In this document: one piece after another, positions 25,797 to 35,005 of the stretch
Position numbering within the stretch: position 1 is the first letter of the stretch
Layout of the letters: the number at the start of each line of letters is the position of its first letter
DNA from: Pseudomonas sp. B21-028
GTDB taxonomy: Bacteria; Pseudomonadota; Gammaproteobacteria; Pseudomonadales; Pseudomonadaceae
DNA length: 64,000 bases
Assembly: GCF_024749045.1 (NCBI RefSeq)
Contig: NZ_CP087184.1
Span: 5,890,001-5,954,000 of the forward strand
Direction: 5' to 3'
Made by a program: the position numbers and the translations under genes
Notes under the pieces: generated by a model
Told to the model about the DNA's origin: nothing
The model's database searches: none
What the model saw: only the letters and a program-made list of their open reading frames with translations

Positions 25797-26520
25797 CACC
25801 GGACTCATGCAAAAAGGCCTGGATCGCCCCCGCGACACCGTGCGGGTCTTCCAGGAGAAATCCATGACCGGCCTGTTCGATCAGGCCGATTTCGACATCC
25901 GGCAACAACGCCAGCAATTCACTCGCCGCCTCGGCCGGCACCAGGGCGTCGAGCCCGGCAAACAGATGCAGTTGCGGGCCACGGAAGCGCTGTAAAGCGG
26001 CACGGGTATCCAGCTGCGCCAGCACCTGCAGTCCCGCCAACGACACTTCCGGCGCGGTGTTCGGTGCCCCGGCCAGCAGCAGCCTCGCCAACCCGCGCGG
26101 ATCGCTGCAACCCTGGGCACATAACAAACTGAAGCGCTTGAGGGTCTGGCGTGGGTCGGCGGCACAGCCGGCGAGGAAGCCGTCGAACGTGTCACTGGCC
26201 ATCGCGCTCGGCCATTCTTCATGGGCCACAAACGCAGCATTGCTCGCCAGGGTCAACAACCCACAGCAACGTTCGCCCCGACGCGCAGCCAATTCCGACG
26301 CCAGCATGCCGCCCAAGGACCAGCCACCCAACCAGGCGTCCTGGGGCACGCAGGCGTCCAGTTCGTCGAGCCATTCTTCGGGATCGTTCGTGGTCAGGGC
26401 CGGCAACGGTTCGATTTCCACCCGCAGATGTTCATCGAGCCCGTGAAGTGCCGCGGCCAGCGGCTCCAGCGGGGAAACGCCCAGACCCCAACCAGGCAGC
26501 AATATCAATCGATCACGCAT
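25789..26520 (-). CDS. bioH: Pimeloyl-ACP methyl ester carboxylesterase
   Basis: A 243-aa alpha/beta hydrolase. The nucleophile Ser68 lies in GGWSLGG, the oxyanion region is LPGWGLG, the catalytic Asp is in FAGLDALVP and the His in [12 protein letters not shown]. BioH removes the methyl group from pimeloyl-ACP methyl ester, ending the BioC-started chain. ATG 26520 overlaps bioF by 8 bp. Confidence 0.92.
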   Translation of the reverse strand: MRDRLILLPGWGLGVSPLEPLAAALHGLDEHLRVEIEPLPALTTNDPEEWLDELDACVPQDAWLGGWSLGGMLASELAARRGERCCGLLTLASNAAFVAHEEWPSAMASDTFDGFLAGCAADPRQTLKRFSLLCAQGCSDPRGLARLLLAGAPNTAPEVSLAGLQVLAQLDTRAALQRFRGPQLHLFAGLDALVPAEAASELLALLPDVEIGLIEQAGHGFLLEDPHGVAGAIQAFLHESGDD

Positions 26521-27691
26521 GGCTTGCCTCCGGCCCCAGCAGGGCAAAACACTCGGCCAGTGCATTCAACAATAGTTGCACCTGGCCCTCGCTGTGGGCG
26601 GCCGTCAGGGTCACGCGCAAACGGGCGCTGCCGGCCGGTACGGTGGGTGGCCGGATCGCGGTGACCATCAGCCCCCGTTCCCGCAGCATGTGCGACAGGC
26701 GCATCGCTCGACCGGCGTCGCCGATCAGAATCGGCTGGATCGGCGTGGAGCTGTCCATCAGTTGCAGGCCGATCTGCTCCGCGCCACGGCGGAACTGACG
26801 GATCAACACCTGCAGATGCTCGCGCCGCCAATGTTCGCTGCGCAGCAACTCAAGGCTTTTGAGCGTGGCGCAAGCCAGGGCCGGCGGTTGACTGGTGGTG
26901 TAGATGTAGGGGCGGGCAAACTGGATCAGGCTCTCGATCAGTTCTTCACTGCCGGCCACAAATGCACCGGCGGTGCCGAAAGCCTTGCCCAAGGTGCCGA
27001 CCAGCACCGGCACGTCTTCCTGGCTGAGGCCGAAGTGCTCGACGATACCGCCTCCGTTCGCGCCCAACGGACCGAAACCGTGGGCATCGTCGACCATCAA
27101 CCAGGCCCCCCTGGCCTTGGCTTCACGGGCCAGAGCCGGCAGGTCGGCGATGTCGCCGTCCATGCTGAACACTCCATCGGTGACCACCAGGGTATTACCG
27201 GTGGCTTTCTCCAGGCGACTGGCCAGGCTCCGGGCGTCGTTGTGCAGGTAACGGCTGAAACGCGCACCAGACAACAGCCCGGCGTCGAGCAACGACGCAT
27301 GATTGAGCCGGTCCTCCAGCACCGTATCGCCCTGCCCGACCAGCGCGGTCACAGCGCCGAGGTTGGCCATGTAACCGGTGGTGAACAGCAGCGCCCGCGG
27401 ACGACCGGTGAGATCGGCAAGGGCTTCCTCCAGGGCGTGATGCGGACCGCTATGGCCGATCACCAGGTGGGAAGCACCGCCACCCACGCCCCAACGAGCC
27501 GCTCCGGCACGCCAGGCCTCGATCACCTGCGGGTGATTGGCCAGGCCCAGGTAGTCGTTGTTGCAGAACGCCAGCAACGGTTGACCGTCCACCACTACCT
27601 CCGGCCCTTGGGGGCTTTCGAGCAGCGGACGCTGGCGATAGAGGTTTTCGGCACGACGGGCAGCCAGGCGTGCGGCGAGATCGAAGGGCAT
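26513..27691 (-). CDS. bioF: 8-amino-7-oxononanoate synthase
   Basis: A 392-aa PLP enzyme that condenses pimeloyl-ACP with alanine. The substrate region [12 protein letters not shown], the cofactor-contacting DDAHGFG (201-207) and the PLP lysine K236 in GTLGKAFG are present. The start ATG 27691 ([19 protein letters not shown]) is preferred; the in-frame extension upstream is REPIN-derived sequence. A 169-bp gap with a REPIN separates it from bioB. Confidence 0.95.
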   Translation of the reverse strand: MPFDLAARLAARRAENLYRQRPLLESPQGPEVVVDGQPLLAFCNNDYLGLANHPQVIEAWRAGAARWGVGGGASHLVIGHSGPHHALEEALADLTGRPRALLFTTGYMANLGAVTALVGQGDTVLEDRLNHASLLDAGLLSGARFSRYLHNDARSLASRLEKATGNTLVVTDGVFSMDGDIADLPALAREAKARGAWLMVDDAHGFGPLGANGGGIVEHFGLSQEDVPVLVGTLGKAFGTAGAFVAGSEELIESLIQFARPYIYTTSQPPALACATLKSLELLRSEHWRREHLQVLIRQFRRGAEQIGLQLMDSSTPIQPILIGDAGRAMRLSHMLRERGLMVTAIRPPTVPAGSARLRVTLTAAHSEGQVQLLLNALAECFALLGPEASHA

Positions 27692-27735
27692 GCTGGCCTC
27701 GGGGTGACCACTATTCAAAGATTGCAGGGTTCCCT

Positions 27736-27825
27736 TGTGGGAGCGAGCCTGCTCGCGATGTCGGTGTGTCATTCGACGTAAATGTTGAATGCACTATCGC
27801 TATCGCGAGCAGGCTCGCTCCCACA
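27736..27825. repeat. REPIN, family 1, between bioB and bioF
   Basis: A facing pair, TGTGGGAGCGAGC...GCTCGCGAT and inverted ATCGCGAGC...GCTCCCACA, in the only gap of the bio operon. It could act as a polar hairpin between bioB and bioFHCD. Confidence 0.9.
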
Positions 27826-27860
27826 GGTCCCCCATTCCAAACAGAAAAATCGGGGATTGA

Positions 27861-28916
27861 TCAGACAGCCGCGTTATAGAACTGCTCGCTGCTCTTCTGC
27901 TCCACCAGCGCCTGCTCAATCGCGGCCTGGTGCACTTCGTCGGCATGTTCTTCGCGGGCCTCGGGCAGGATGCCCAGGCGTGCGAACAACTGCATGTCCT
28001 TGTCGGCCTGCGGGTTGGCGGTGGTCAGCAGTTTGTCGCCGTAGAAAATCGAGTTGGCGCCGGCCAGGAACGCCAGGGCCTGCATCTGCTCGTTCATCGC
28101 TTCGCGACCGGCGGACAGGCGGACATGGGACTTGGGCATCAGGATCCGCGCCACGGCGAGCATGCGGATGAAATCGAACGGGTCGATGTCCTCGGCATTT
28201 TCCAGCGGCGTGCCGGCGACCTTGACCAGCATGTTGATCGGCACCGACTCCGGATGCTCCGGCAGGTTCGCTAACTGGATCAGCAGGTTGGCGCGGTCGT
28301 CCAGGGACTCGCCCATGCCGAGGATGCCGCCGGAGCAGATCTTCATCCCGGAATCGCGCACGTAGGCCAGGGTTTGCAGGCGCTCGCTGTAGGTCCGGGT
28401 GGTGATGATGCTGCCGTAGAATTCCGGCGAGGTATCGAGGTTGTGGTTGTAGTAATCCAGGCCGGCCTGGGCCAGTGCCTCGGTCTGCTCCTGGTCGAGT
28501 CGTCCCAGGGTCATGCAGGTTTCCAGGCCCATGGCCTTCACGCCCTTGACCATTTCCAACACGTAGGGCATGTCCTTGGCCGACGGATGCTTCCACGCCG
28601 CGCCCATGCAGAAACGGGTCGAACCGATAGCCTTGGCACGCGCGGCCTCTTCAAGGACCTTCTGCACTTCCAGCAGTTTTTCCTTGTCCAGCCCGGTGTT
28701 GTAGTGACCCGATTGCGGACAATATTTGCAATCTTCCGGGCAGGCGCCGGTCTTGATCGACAGCAGCGTGGAAACCTGGACGCGGTTGGCGTCGAAATGC
28801 GCGCGGTGCACGGTCTGCGCCTGGAACAACAGGTCATTGAACGGCTGGACAAAGAGTGCTTTGACTTCGGCCAAAGACCAGTCATGACGCAGGTTGGCAG
28901 TGGTGCTGGCGCTCAT
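27861..28916 (-). CDS. bioB: Biotin synthase
   Basis: A 351-aa radical SAM enzyme that inserts sulfur into dethiobiotin. The cluster motif CPEDCKYC gives C59, C63 and C66; the second cluster region has [19 protein letters not shown] and [10 protein letters not shown]. The start ATG 28916 is chosen because a MSASTT-type start fits the family, with GGAAAT just upstream. It is the first gene of the operon and has a BirA-like operator overlapping its promoter. Confidence 0.95.
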   Translation of the reverse strand: MSASTTANLRHDWSLAEVKALFVQPFNDLLFQAQTVHRAHFDANRVQVSTLLSIKTGACPEDCKYCPQSGHYNTGLDKEKLLEVQKVLEEAARAKAIGSTRFCMGAAWKHPSAKDMPYVLEMVKGVKAMGLETCMTLGRLDQEQTEALAQAGLDYYNHNLDTSPEFYGSIITTRTYSERLQTLAYVRDSGMKICSGGILGMGESLDDRANLLIQLANLPEHPESVPINMLVKVAGTPLENAEDIDPFDFIRMLAVARILMPKSHVRLSAGREAMNEQMQALAFLAGANSIFYGDKLLTTANPQADKDMQLFARLGILPEAREEHADEVHQAAIEQALVEQKSSEQFYNAAV

Positions 28917-28991
28917 GGGTATTTCCTTGATTATGCTTGGCTGGCGACTGGGGGCACGCAATACCCACAGGCGCGACACGGATGTTCGGCA

Positions 28992-29045
28992 TATTTAAGG
29001 AAGAGTCATGCGCTGTCAACCACGATACGAAGGCCAGGTTTACAT
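28992..29045 (-). promoter_or_regulatory. bioB promoter with BirA-type operator
   Basis: On the plus strand CTGTCAACC (29013-29021), 15 bp, GGTTTACAT (29037-29045) matches the BirA pattern TTGTAAACC-N14/15-GGTTTACAA at 7/9 and 8/9 positions. On the minus strand the left half contains a perfect TTGACA (29019-29014), then 16 bp and TAAATA (28997-28992). The -35 box therefore lies in the operator, and transcription would start near 28985, about 70 bp before bioB. Confidence 0.65.
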
Positions 29046-29748
29046 CTGGTTAAAAAACAAACAATTCTGTCTGCTGTGTGGCGACGCCACCGACACACAG
29101 CAACCCATCTGCACGCCTTGCGAAAGCGAACTGCCCTGGCTCGGTGATCAATGCGTCATCTGCGCCCTGCCGCTGCCCATGGCCGGGCTGCGTTGTGGGC
29201 AATGCGCCGCGCAACCACCGGCCTTCGAGCGGGTCCTGGCACCCTGGGCTTACGATTTCCCGGTGGACAGCCTGATCACTCGTTTCAAGCACCAGGCAAA
29301 ATGGCCGCTCGGTCGACTCATGGGCGAACTGTTGGCGCAGTCGCTGCAGCATCATTTCGATGAAGGCCTGGAACGGCCCGACGCGCTGATCCCGGTGCCG
29401 CTGGCGGGTCGACGCCTGCGCCAGCGCGGATTCAACCAGGCAACCCTGCTGGCGCGTTGGCTCGGCGCGGCGTTGCAACTGCCCTGCGAAGAACATCTGC
29501 TGCTGCGCATCCACGACACCCCGGCGCAACAGGCACTCGACGCCAGGGCCCGGCGCCAGAACCTGCGCCAGGCCTTCGCCCTTGCGCCCGACGCCCCGTT
29601 GCGCAACCGTCACCTGGCGCTGGTGGACGATGTGCTCACCACCGGGGCCACTGCCCAGACACTGGCCCAATTGCTGCTCGACGGCGGCGCCGCCCGGGTC
29701 GATGTGTATTGCCTGGCGCGCACGCCAAAACCCGGTGAACCGGCTTGA
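29008..29748 (+). CDS. ComF-family phosphoribosyltransferase
   Basis: A 246-aa ComF/GntX protein. The N-terminal half has four CxxC-type pairs (C21/C24, C35/C38, C49/C52, C63/C66), a zinc finger, and the C-terminal half carries the PRPP motif LALVDDVLTTGATA near 203-216. ComF is needed for DNA uptake in some bacteria and GntX has been linked to Fe-S maturation; its role in Pseudomonas is not settled. It is divergent from bioB, and its first codons coincide with the BirA-like operator. ATG 29008 follows AAGGAAG at 28997-29003. Confidence 0.88.
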   Translation: MRCQPRYEGQVYIWLKNKQFCLLCGDATDTQQPICTPCESELPWLGDQCVICALPLPMAGLRCGQCAAQPPAFERVLAPWAYDFPVDSLITRFKHQAKWPLGRLMGELLAQSLQHHFDEGLERPDALIPVPLAGRRLRQRGFNQATLLARWLGAALQLPCEEHLLLRIHDTPAQQALDARARRQNLRQAFALAPDAPLRNRHLALVDDVLTTGATAQTLAQLLLDGGAARVDVYCLARTPKPGEPA

Positions 29749-29805
29749 CGCGCGGAGGCCGAGGCGCCAACGTCCGTTCATCCACTCTTGCGCGCAGTTT
29801 CCGCC

Positions 29806-30570
29806 ATGTCATTACCCCCGCTTCTGACCCAGCACATTGTCCGGCGCCCGCAACGCATCGCCCTGTTGCAGCACATTGCCGAGCAAGGCTCCATCACCCG
29901 TGCCGCCAAGAGCGCGGGCCTGAGCTACAAGGCGGCGTGGGATGCCATCGATGAGTTGAACAACCTGGCGGACCAGCCGTTGGTGGAGCGCAGTGTTGGC
30001 GGCAAGGGCGGCGGCGGTGCCAGGCTGTCGGAAGAAGGACAGCGTGTGCTGCGCCTGTACCTGCGTTTGCAAACCTTGCAGGCGCAGTTGCTGGAAGCGA
30101 GCGAAGATGCTGGGGACTTCGGTCTGTTGAGTCGCCTGATGTTGCGCACCAGCGCCCGCAATCAGCTGCACGGCAAAGTCCTCGGCATCGAAGCCCAGGG
30201 CCATAACGACCGGGTGCGCCTGGAATTGGCCCGAGGCCTGGTCATCGAAGCGCAGATCACCCACGACAGCACGGTGCGCCTGGAGCTGGCTATCGGCACC
30301 GAGGTGGTTGCGCTGATCAAGGCCGGCTGGCTGGAATTGTTTCCCGACGGGTCGTTGGAAAAAGCCGGCACAAATGTTCTGCAAGGCATCATCGAACACA
30401 TCGCCACGGCCACCGACGGTCCCAGCGAAGTGCGTATCGGCTTGCCCAACGGGCAGACCCTCTGTGCCCTGGCCGATCCGCTCCAACTGCAAGCGCGCAA
30501 CCTGAACACCGGTTCACCGGTGCAAGTGGTGTTTTCAGCAACGAATGTGTTGCTCGGGACGCCGCTATAA
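29806..30570 (+). CDS. ModE-type molybdate-responsive regulator
   Basis: A 254-aa regulator with a LysR-like winged HTH (AEQGSITRAAKSAGLSYKAA, about 26-60) and two C-terminal TOBE/Mop repeats (about 120-250, MLRTSARNQLHGKVLGIE and the later NVLQGIIEHI, RNLNTGSPVQVVFSATNVLL). ModE binds molybdate through the Mop domains and controls molybdate uptake and molybdoenzyme genes. No modABC lies in the window. The start ATG 29806 is preferred. P. aeruginosa carries the equivalent gene (PA0487) in the same place. Confidence 0.82.
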   Translation: MSLPPLLTQHIVRRPQRIALLQHIAEQGSITRAAKSAGLSYKAAWDAIDELNNLADQPLVERSVGGKGGGGARLSEEGQRVLRLYLRLQTLQAQLLEASEDAGDFGLLSRLMLRTSARNQLHGKVLGIEAQGHNDRVRLELARGLVIEAQITHDSTVRLELAIGTEVVALIKAGWLELFPDGSLEKAGTNVLQGIIEHIATATDGPSEVRIGLPNGQTLCALADPLQLQARNLNTGSPVQVVFSATNVLLGTPL

Positions 30571-30637
30571 GCGCACTGAAACAAAAGCTTCATCGACCCG
30601 CTTTAAGGTGACTGCCAAAACCAGCAGGGAGCCTGAG

Positions 30638-32539
30638 ATGAGCTTATTAGAAGAAAACCAATCCACCGACCTGGAAAAGATCGTCGGCCTGAGCCGCCGT
30701 AGCTTCATCAGCGCCGGCGCCTTGTGCGGCGCGGTCATGTTCCTGGGCGGCAACCTGCTGAGCCGCAGCGCCCTGGCCGCCGCCGTCAGCGAAGGCAATA
30801 GCAAGTTGCTGGGTTTTGACAGCATTGCTGCCGCCACGACCGACGCCCTCACCCTGCCTCCTGGCTACAAGTCCTCGGTGCTGATCAGTTGGGGCCAGCC
30901 GTTGCAGAAGAACGCACCCGAGTTCGACCCGAGTGGCAATGGCACTGCCCGTGACCAGGAAATGCAGTTCGGCGACAACAACGACGGCATGAGCCTGTTC
31001 CCGTTCCCCGGCGACGAGAACCGGGCGCTGATGGCGATCAACAACGAATACACCAACTACCGCTACCTCTTCGCCCATGGCGGCCAGCCGCAGTCGGCCG
31101 AAGACGTGCACAAGGCCCAGGCCAGCGAAGGTGTATCGGTGATCGAAGTGAAGCGCCAGGGCGGCCAATGGCAGTTCGTCCAGACGTCGCGCTACAACCG
31201 CAGGATCCATGGCAACACGCCGATCGAACTGAGCGGGCCGGCGGCCGGACATCAACTGCTGAAAACCAGCGCTGACAAGAGCGGCAAGAAAGTCCTCGGC
31301 ACTTTCCAGAACTGCGCCAACGGCATGACGCCATGGGGCACTTACCTGACCTGCGAAGAGAACTTCACTGACTGCTTCGGCAGCAGCAAGGCCGATCTGC
31401 AGTTCGATGAAGCGCAAAAGCGCTACGGCGCCACCGTCACCAGCCGTGAGATCAACTGGCACCTGTTCGATCCGCGCTTCGACCTGGCGAAGAACCCCAA
31501 CGAACTCAATCGTCATGGCTGGGTGGTGGAAATCGATCCGTTCGACCCTGAGTCGACGCCAGTGAAGCGCACCGCCCTGGGCCGTTTCAAACACGAGAAC
31601 GCCGCCCTGGCACAAACCAAGGATGGTCATGCGGTGGTCTACATGGGCGACGACGAGCGTGGCGAATTCATCTACAAATTCGTCAGCCATGAGCGCATCG
31701 ATCACAAGAACGCCAAGGCCAACCGCAACCTGCTGGACCATGGCACCTTATATGTGGCGCGCTTCGACGCCGGCGACGGCAACCCGGACCATCCGAAAGG
31801 CAAGGGCCAGTGGATCGAGCTGAGCCATGGCAAGAACGGCCTCGACGCCAGCAACGGCTTCGCCGACCAGGCCGAAGTGCTGATCCATGCGCGCCTGGCT
31901 GCCAGTGCCGTGGGCGCCACGCGGATGGACCGTCCGGAGTGGATCGTGGTCAGCCCGAAAGATGGCCAGGTCTATTGCACCCTGACCAACAACGCCAAGC
32001 GCGGCGAAGACGGCCAACCGGTGGGCGGCCCCAACCCTCGGGCCAAGAATGTCTATGGACAGATCCTGCGCTGGCGCACCGACCGCGACGACCACGCATC
32101 CATGACCTTCAGCTGGGACCTGTTCGTGGTGGCCGGCAATCCGACCGTACATGCCGGCACGCCGAAAGCCGGTTCCTCCAACGTCAACGCGCAGAACATG
32201 TTCAACAGCCCCGATGGCCTGGGATTCGACCAGGCCGGCCGGCTGTGGATCCTCACCGACGGCGATGTCAGCAACACCGGGGACTTCGCCGGCATGGGCA
32301 ACAACCAGATGCTCTGTGCCGACCCCGACAACGGCGAAATCCGCCGGTTCATGGTCGGACCTGTGGGTTGCGAAGTGACCGGCATCAGTTTCGCGCCAGA
32401 CCAGAAGGCCTTGTTCGTCGGGATCCAGCATCCGGGTGAGAACGGCGGTTCGACGTTCCCCGAGCACCTGCCCAACGGCAAGCCGCGCTCGTCGGTGATG
32501 GTGATTACCCGCGAGGACGGCGGCATCATCGGCGCCTGA
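30638..32539 (+). CDS. phoX: PhoX-family alkaline phosphatase, Tat-exported
   Basis: A 633-aa member of the PhoX (DUF839) family of calcium- and iron-dependent phosphatases. A twin-arginine signal is clear: SRRSF at 19-23, then a hydrophobic stretch and cleavage after ALA near residue 47. Conserved parts include GTYLTCEENFTDCFG, HGWVVEIDPFDP, ALGRFKHENA and NSPDGLGFDQAGRLWILTDG. It would be folded in the cytoplasm and exported to the periplasm to release phosphate from esters. Its start follows AGGGAGCC. No convincing Pho box was found in the 67-bp spacer, which suggests read-through from the upstream regulator gene or a distant promoter. Confidence 0.85.
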   Translation: MSLLEENQSTDLEKIVGLSRRSFISAGALCGAVMFLGGNLLSRSALAAAVSEGNSKLLGFDSIAAATTDALTLPPGYKSSVLISWGQPLQKNAPEFDPSGNGTARDQEMQFGDNNDGMSLFPFPGDENRALMAINNEYTNYRYLFAHGGQPQSAEDVHKAQASEGVSVIEVKRQGGQWQFVQTSRYNRRIHGNTPIELSGPAAGHQLLKTSADKSGKKVLGTFQNCANGMTPWGTYLTCEENFTDCFGSSKADLQFDEAQKRYGATVTSREINWHLFDPRFDLAKNPNELNRHGWVVEIDPFDPESTPVKRTALGRFKHENAALAQTKDGHAVVYMGDDERGEFIYKFVSHERIDHKNAKANRNLLDHGTLYVARFDAGDGNPDHPKGKGQWIELSHGKNGLDASNGFADQAEVLIHARLAASAVGATRMDRPEWIVVSPKDGQVYCTLTNNAKRGEDGQPVGGPNPRAKNVYGQILRWRTDRDDHASMTFSWDLFVVAGNPTVHAGTPKAGSSNVNAQNMFNSPDGLGFDQAGRLWILTDGDVSNTGDFAGMGNNQMLCADPDNGEIRRFMVGPVGCEVTGISFAPDQKALFVGIQHPGENGGSTFPEHLPNGKPRSSVMVITREDGGIIGA

Positions 32540-32548
32540 TAAGGCCCC

Positions 32549-32621
32549 ATCGCGAGCAGGCTCGCTCCCACAACGTTCAGCACCATTGAAGCTCCAATGT
32601 GGGAGCGAGCCTGCTCGCGAT
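32549..32621. repeat. Outward-arranged REP pair between phoX and srkA
   Basis: ATCGCGAGC...GCTCCCACA at 32549-32572 and TGTGGGAGC...GCTCGCGAT at 32598-32621 form the inverted, back-to-back order. Confidence 0.88.
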
Positions 32622-32710
32622 GGCTTCGGCACAGTCACCACCTATCTGCCTCCGTCTGCGCTACCATGCTGGGCCGGACGCGGCAGCCCTGCCGCTGCGC
32701 AGGAGTCAGC

Positions 32711-33685
32711 ATGTCCCATCCGTTCGAAACCCTCACGCCCGACCTGGTGCTCGATGCCGTAGAAAGCATCGGTTTCCTCAGCGACGCCCGTGTGTTGGCC
32801 CTCAACAGCTATGAAAACCGCGTCTATCAGGTCGGCATCGAAGACGCCGAGCCGCTGATCGCCAAGTTCTATCGCCCCCAGCGCTGGACCAACGAGGCGA
32901 TCCTGGAAGAACACCGCTTCACCTTCGAGCTGGCCGATTGCGAAGTACCGGTGGTGGCGCCGCTGATTCACAACGGCGCCAGCCTGCATGAGCACGCAGG
33001 GTTTCGTTTCACCCTGTTCCCCCGTCGCGGCGGCCGTGCACCGGAGCCGGGCAATCTCGACCAACTCTATCGCCTGGGGCAATTGCTCGGACGCCTGCAC
33101 GCGGTAGGCGCCAGCCGTCCGTTCGAGCATCGCGAGGCCCTGGGCGTGAAGAACTTCGGCCATGACTCACTGGCGACCGTGCTGGAAAGCGGTTTCGTCC
33201 CCCGTAGCCTGCTTCCGGCCTACGAGTCGGTGGCGAGGGATCTGCTCAAGCGTGTCGAAGACGCCTACGCCGCCACGCCCCACCAGAACATTCGCATGCA
33301 CGGTGACTGCCACCCGGGCAACATGATGTGCCGCGACGAGGTCTTCCACATCGTTGACCTGGACGACTGTCGCATGGGCCCGGCGGTGCAGGACCTGTGG
33401 ATGATGCTGGCCGGAGACCGCCAGGAATGCCTGGGCCAGTTATCGGAACTGATGGATGGTTACCAGGAGTTCCACGACTTCGACCCACGGGAACTGGCGC
33501 TGATCGAACCCCTGCGTGCCCTGCGTCTGATGCACTACAGCGCCTGGCTGGCACGCCGCTGGGACGATCCGGCATTTCCCCGCAGCTTCCCGTGGTTCGG
33601 CAGCGAACGCTATTGGGGCGACCAGGTGCTGGCGTTGCGCGAGCAACTGGCAGCGCTCAATGAAGAGCCGTTGAAGTTGTTCTGA
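32711..33685 (+). CDS. srkA: Stress response kinase A (YihE family)
   Basis: A 324-aa aminoglycoside-phosphotransferase-like Ser/Thr kinase, called SrkA/YihE in E. coli, where it counteracts envelope-stress-linked death. The catalytic loop HGDCHPGN is at 197-204 and the metal motif is HIVDLDDCRMGP shortly after. The ATP side has NSYENRVYQV and LIAKFYRPQRW. The start ATG 32711 follows AGGAGTC at 32701-32707. The neighbours rarD and the gcvR-like gene are the same as in other pseudomonads. Confidence 0.9.
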   Translation: MSHPFETLTPDLVLDAVESIGFLSDARVLALNSYENRVYQVGIEDAEPLIAKFYRPQRWTNEAILEEHRFTFELADCEVPVVAPLIHNGASLHEHAGFRFTLFPRRGGRAPEPGNLDQLYRLGQLLGRLHAVGASRPFEHREALGVKNFGHDSLATVLESGFVPRSLLPAYESVARDLLKRVEDAYAATPHQNIRMHGDCHPGNMMCRDEVFHIVDLDDCRMGPAVQDLWMMLAGDRQECLGQLSELMDGYQEFHDFDPRELALIEPLRALRLMHYSAWLARRWDDPAFPRSFPWFGSERYWGDQVLALREQLAALNEEPLKLF

Positions 33686-33717
33686 AGAGCGCAACTCCAA
33701 CCATCACCACAATCCCC

Positions 33718-33807
33718 TGTGGGAGCGAGCCTGCTCGCGATCGCAGTGTGTCAGACGCCATATTCGTAAGCTGATACCCCGCGATCGCGAGCAGGCTCGC
33801 CCCCACA
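33718..33807. repeat. REPIN, family 1, between srkA and rarD
   Basis: A facing pair; the right arm carries GCCCCCACA, one substitution from the family sequence. Confidence 0.88.
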
Positions 33808-33901
33808 GGGGGTATTTGCGTTGTTGCTCAAAGGTTCGCCCAAAACCTGACAAATCTACTTACAATCACTCCTTTGTTAGCTGCCTAAGCAAGGATTCTC
33901 C

Positions 33902-34789
33902 ATGCAAGCCGCCAACCCGCGTCGCGGGTATATCCTGGGTCTGAGTGCCTACGTCATCTGGGGATTGTTCCCCATCTATTTCAAGGCCATCGCTGCCGTC
34001 CCTTCAGTGGAAATCATCGTCCACCGGGTGCTGTGGTCGGCGTTGTTCGGTTCGGCGTTGCTGCTGGTCTGGAAACACCCGGGCTGGTGGCGCGAGCTGC
34101 GCGACAACCCACGTCGCCTGGCGATCCTGGCGCTGAGCGGCACCTTGATCGCGGCCAACTGGCTGACGTACGTCTGGGCGGTGAACAACGGCCGCATGCT
34201 CGAAGCCAGCCTGGGTTACTACATCAACCCACTGGTGAATGTGTTGCTGGGGATGCTGATCCTCGGCGAGCGACTGCGGCGCATGCAGTGGCTGGCGGTG
34301 GGCTTGGCAGCGGTGGGCGTGGCGCAGCAGGTCTGGCAGGTCGGCAGCCTGCCGTGGGTGTCGCTGGCGTTGGCGCTGACCTTCGGCTTCTATGGGCTGA
34401 TCCGCAAACAGGCTCCGGTCCAGGCCTTGCCGGGGCTCGTGGTGGAAACCTGGATGCTGGTGCCGATTGCCCTGGCCTGGGTGCTGTTCAACCCGGCCGC
34501 CACCAGTGCCCAGGCAGCTTTCTGGACCACTTCCGAAGCCTGGTGGCTGGTGGCGGCCGGCCCGGTGACGCTGGTTCCGCTGGTGTGCTTCAACGCCGCT
34601 GCCCGGCATTTGCCCTATACCACGCTGGGATTTCTCCAGTACATCGCACCGACATTAGTGCTACTGCTCGCAGTGCTGCTGTTTGGCGAGCGTCTGTCGT
34701 CCAGCACATTGGTGGCGTTCCTGTTTATCTGGGCCGGGCTCGCGGTGTACAGCATCGATGCCGTGATCAGTATGCGTCGCCGCAGCTGA
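33902..34789 (+). CDS. rarD: RarD, EamA-family inner-membrane transporter
   Basis: A 295-aa protein with about ten hydrophobic helices and the internal two-fold repeat of the EamA/DMT superfamily. RarD-type features include LSAYVIWGLFPIYFKAI at the start, ASLGYYINPLVNVLLGM, and ALTFGFYGLIRKQ. The transported substrate is not known; the name comes from a chloramphenicol-sensitivity gene. The start ATG 33902 follows AAGGA. The gene is followed by a strong stem-loop. Confidence 0.88.
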   Translation: MQAANPRRGYILGLSAYVIWGLFPIYFKAIAAVPSVEIIVHRVLWSALFGSALLLVWKHPGWWRELRDNPRRLAILALSGTLIAANWLTYVWAVNNGRMLEASLGYYINPLVNVLLGMLILGERLRRMQWLAVGLAAVGVAQQVWQVGSLPWVSLALALTFGFYGLIRKQAPVQALPGLVVETWMLVPIALAWVLFNPAATSAQAAFWTTSEAWWLVAAGPVTLVPLVCFNAAARHLPYTTLGFLQYIAPTLVLLLAVLLFGERLSSSTLVAFLFIWAGLAVYSIDAVISMRRRS

Positions 34790-34807
34790 TCAAAAATCGT
34801 ACACTCC

Positions 34808-34838
34808 TACGCAGGCCACGTCCGACGTGGCCTGCGTA
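34808..34838 (+). terminator. Stem-loop after rarD
   Basis: TACGCAGGCCACGT and ACGTGGCCTGCGTA form a 14-bp perfect stem with a CCG loop, 18 bp after the rarD stop. There is no T-tract, so it may be a Rho-assisted end or an RNA-stabilising hairpin. Confidence 0.6.
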
Positions 34839-34852
34839 GATCCGCCCCAAGG

Positions 34853-35001
34853 TTATCCACAGCGTCATCCCCGCCGTTTGTGTACAAGCCCTTGAAAATT
34901 GGCGATTTTTTGATCATCGCCGGGAAAGGCACGCCGGGCCTGGGCTGGCGCCGGGTCTCTACAGGTTATCCACAGGCAGGTGCAGTTTTTCCTTGGATAA
35001 C
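34853..35001. promoter_or_regulatory. Cluster of DnaA-box-like sites
   Basis: Two perfect TTATCCACA boxes in the same orientation are at 34853-34861 and 34966-34974, and a third weaker, inverted copy (TTATCCAAG) lies near 34994-35001. Between the first two is a T-rich hairpin (GGCGAT...ATCGCC). This lies between rarD and the converging gcvR-like gene and carries no other feature. Confidence 0.5.
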
Positions 35002-35005
35002 CGGC

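Noticed and set aside
30571..30637. A Pho box upstream of phoX
   Set aside because: No pair of CTGTCA-like repeats with the right spacing could be found in the spacer.
34808..34838. An attachment site or mobile-element end suggested by the long stem after rarD
   Set aside because: No integrase, no direct repeat and no gene of transfer nearby; a simple post-gene hairpin explains it.
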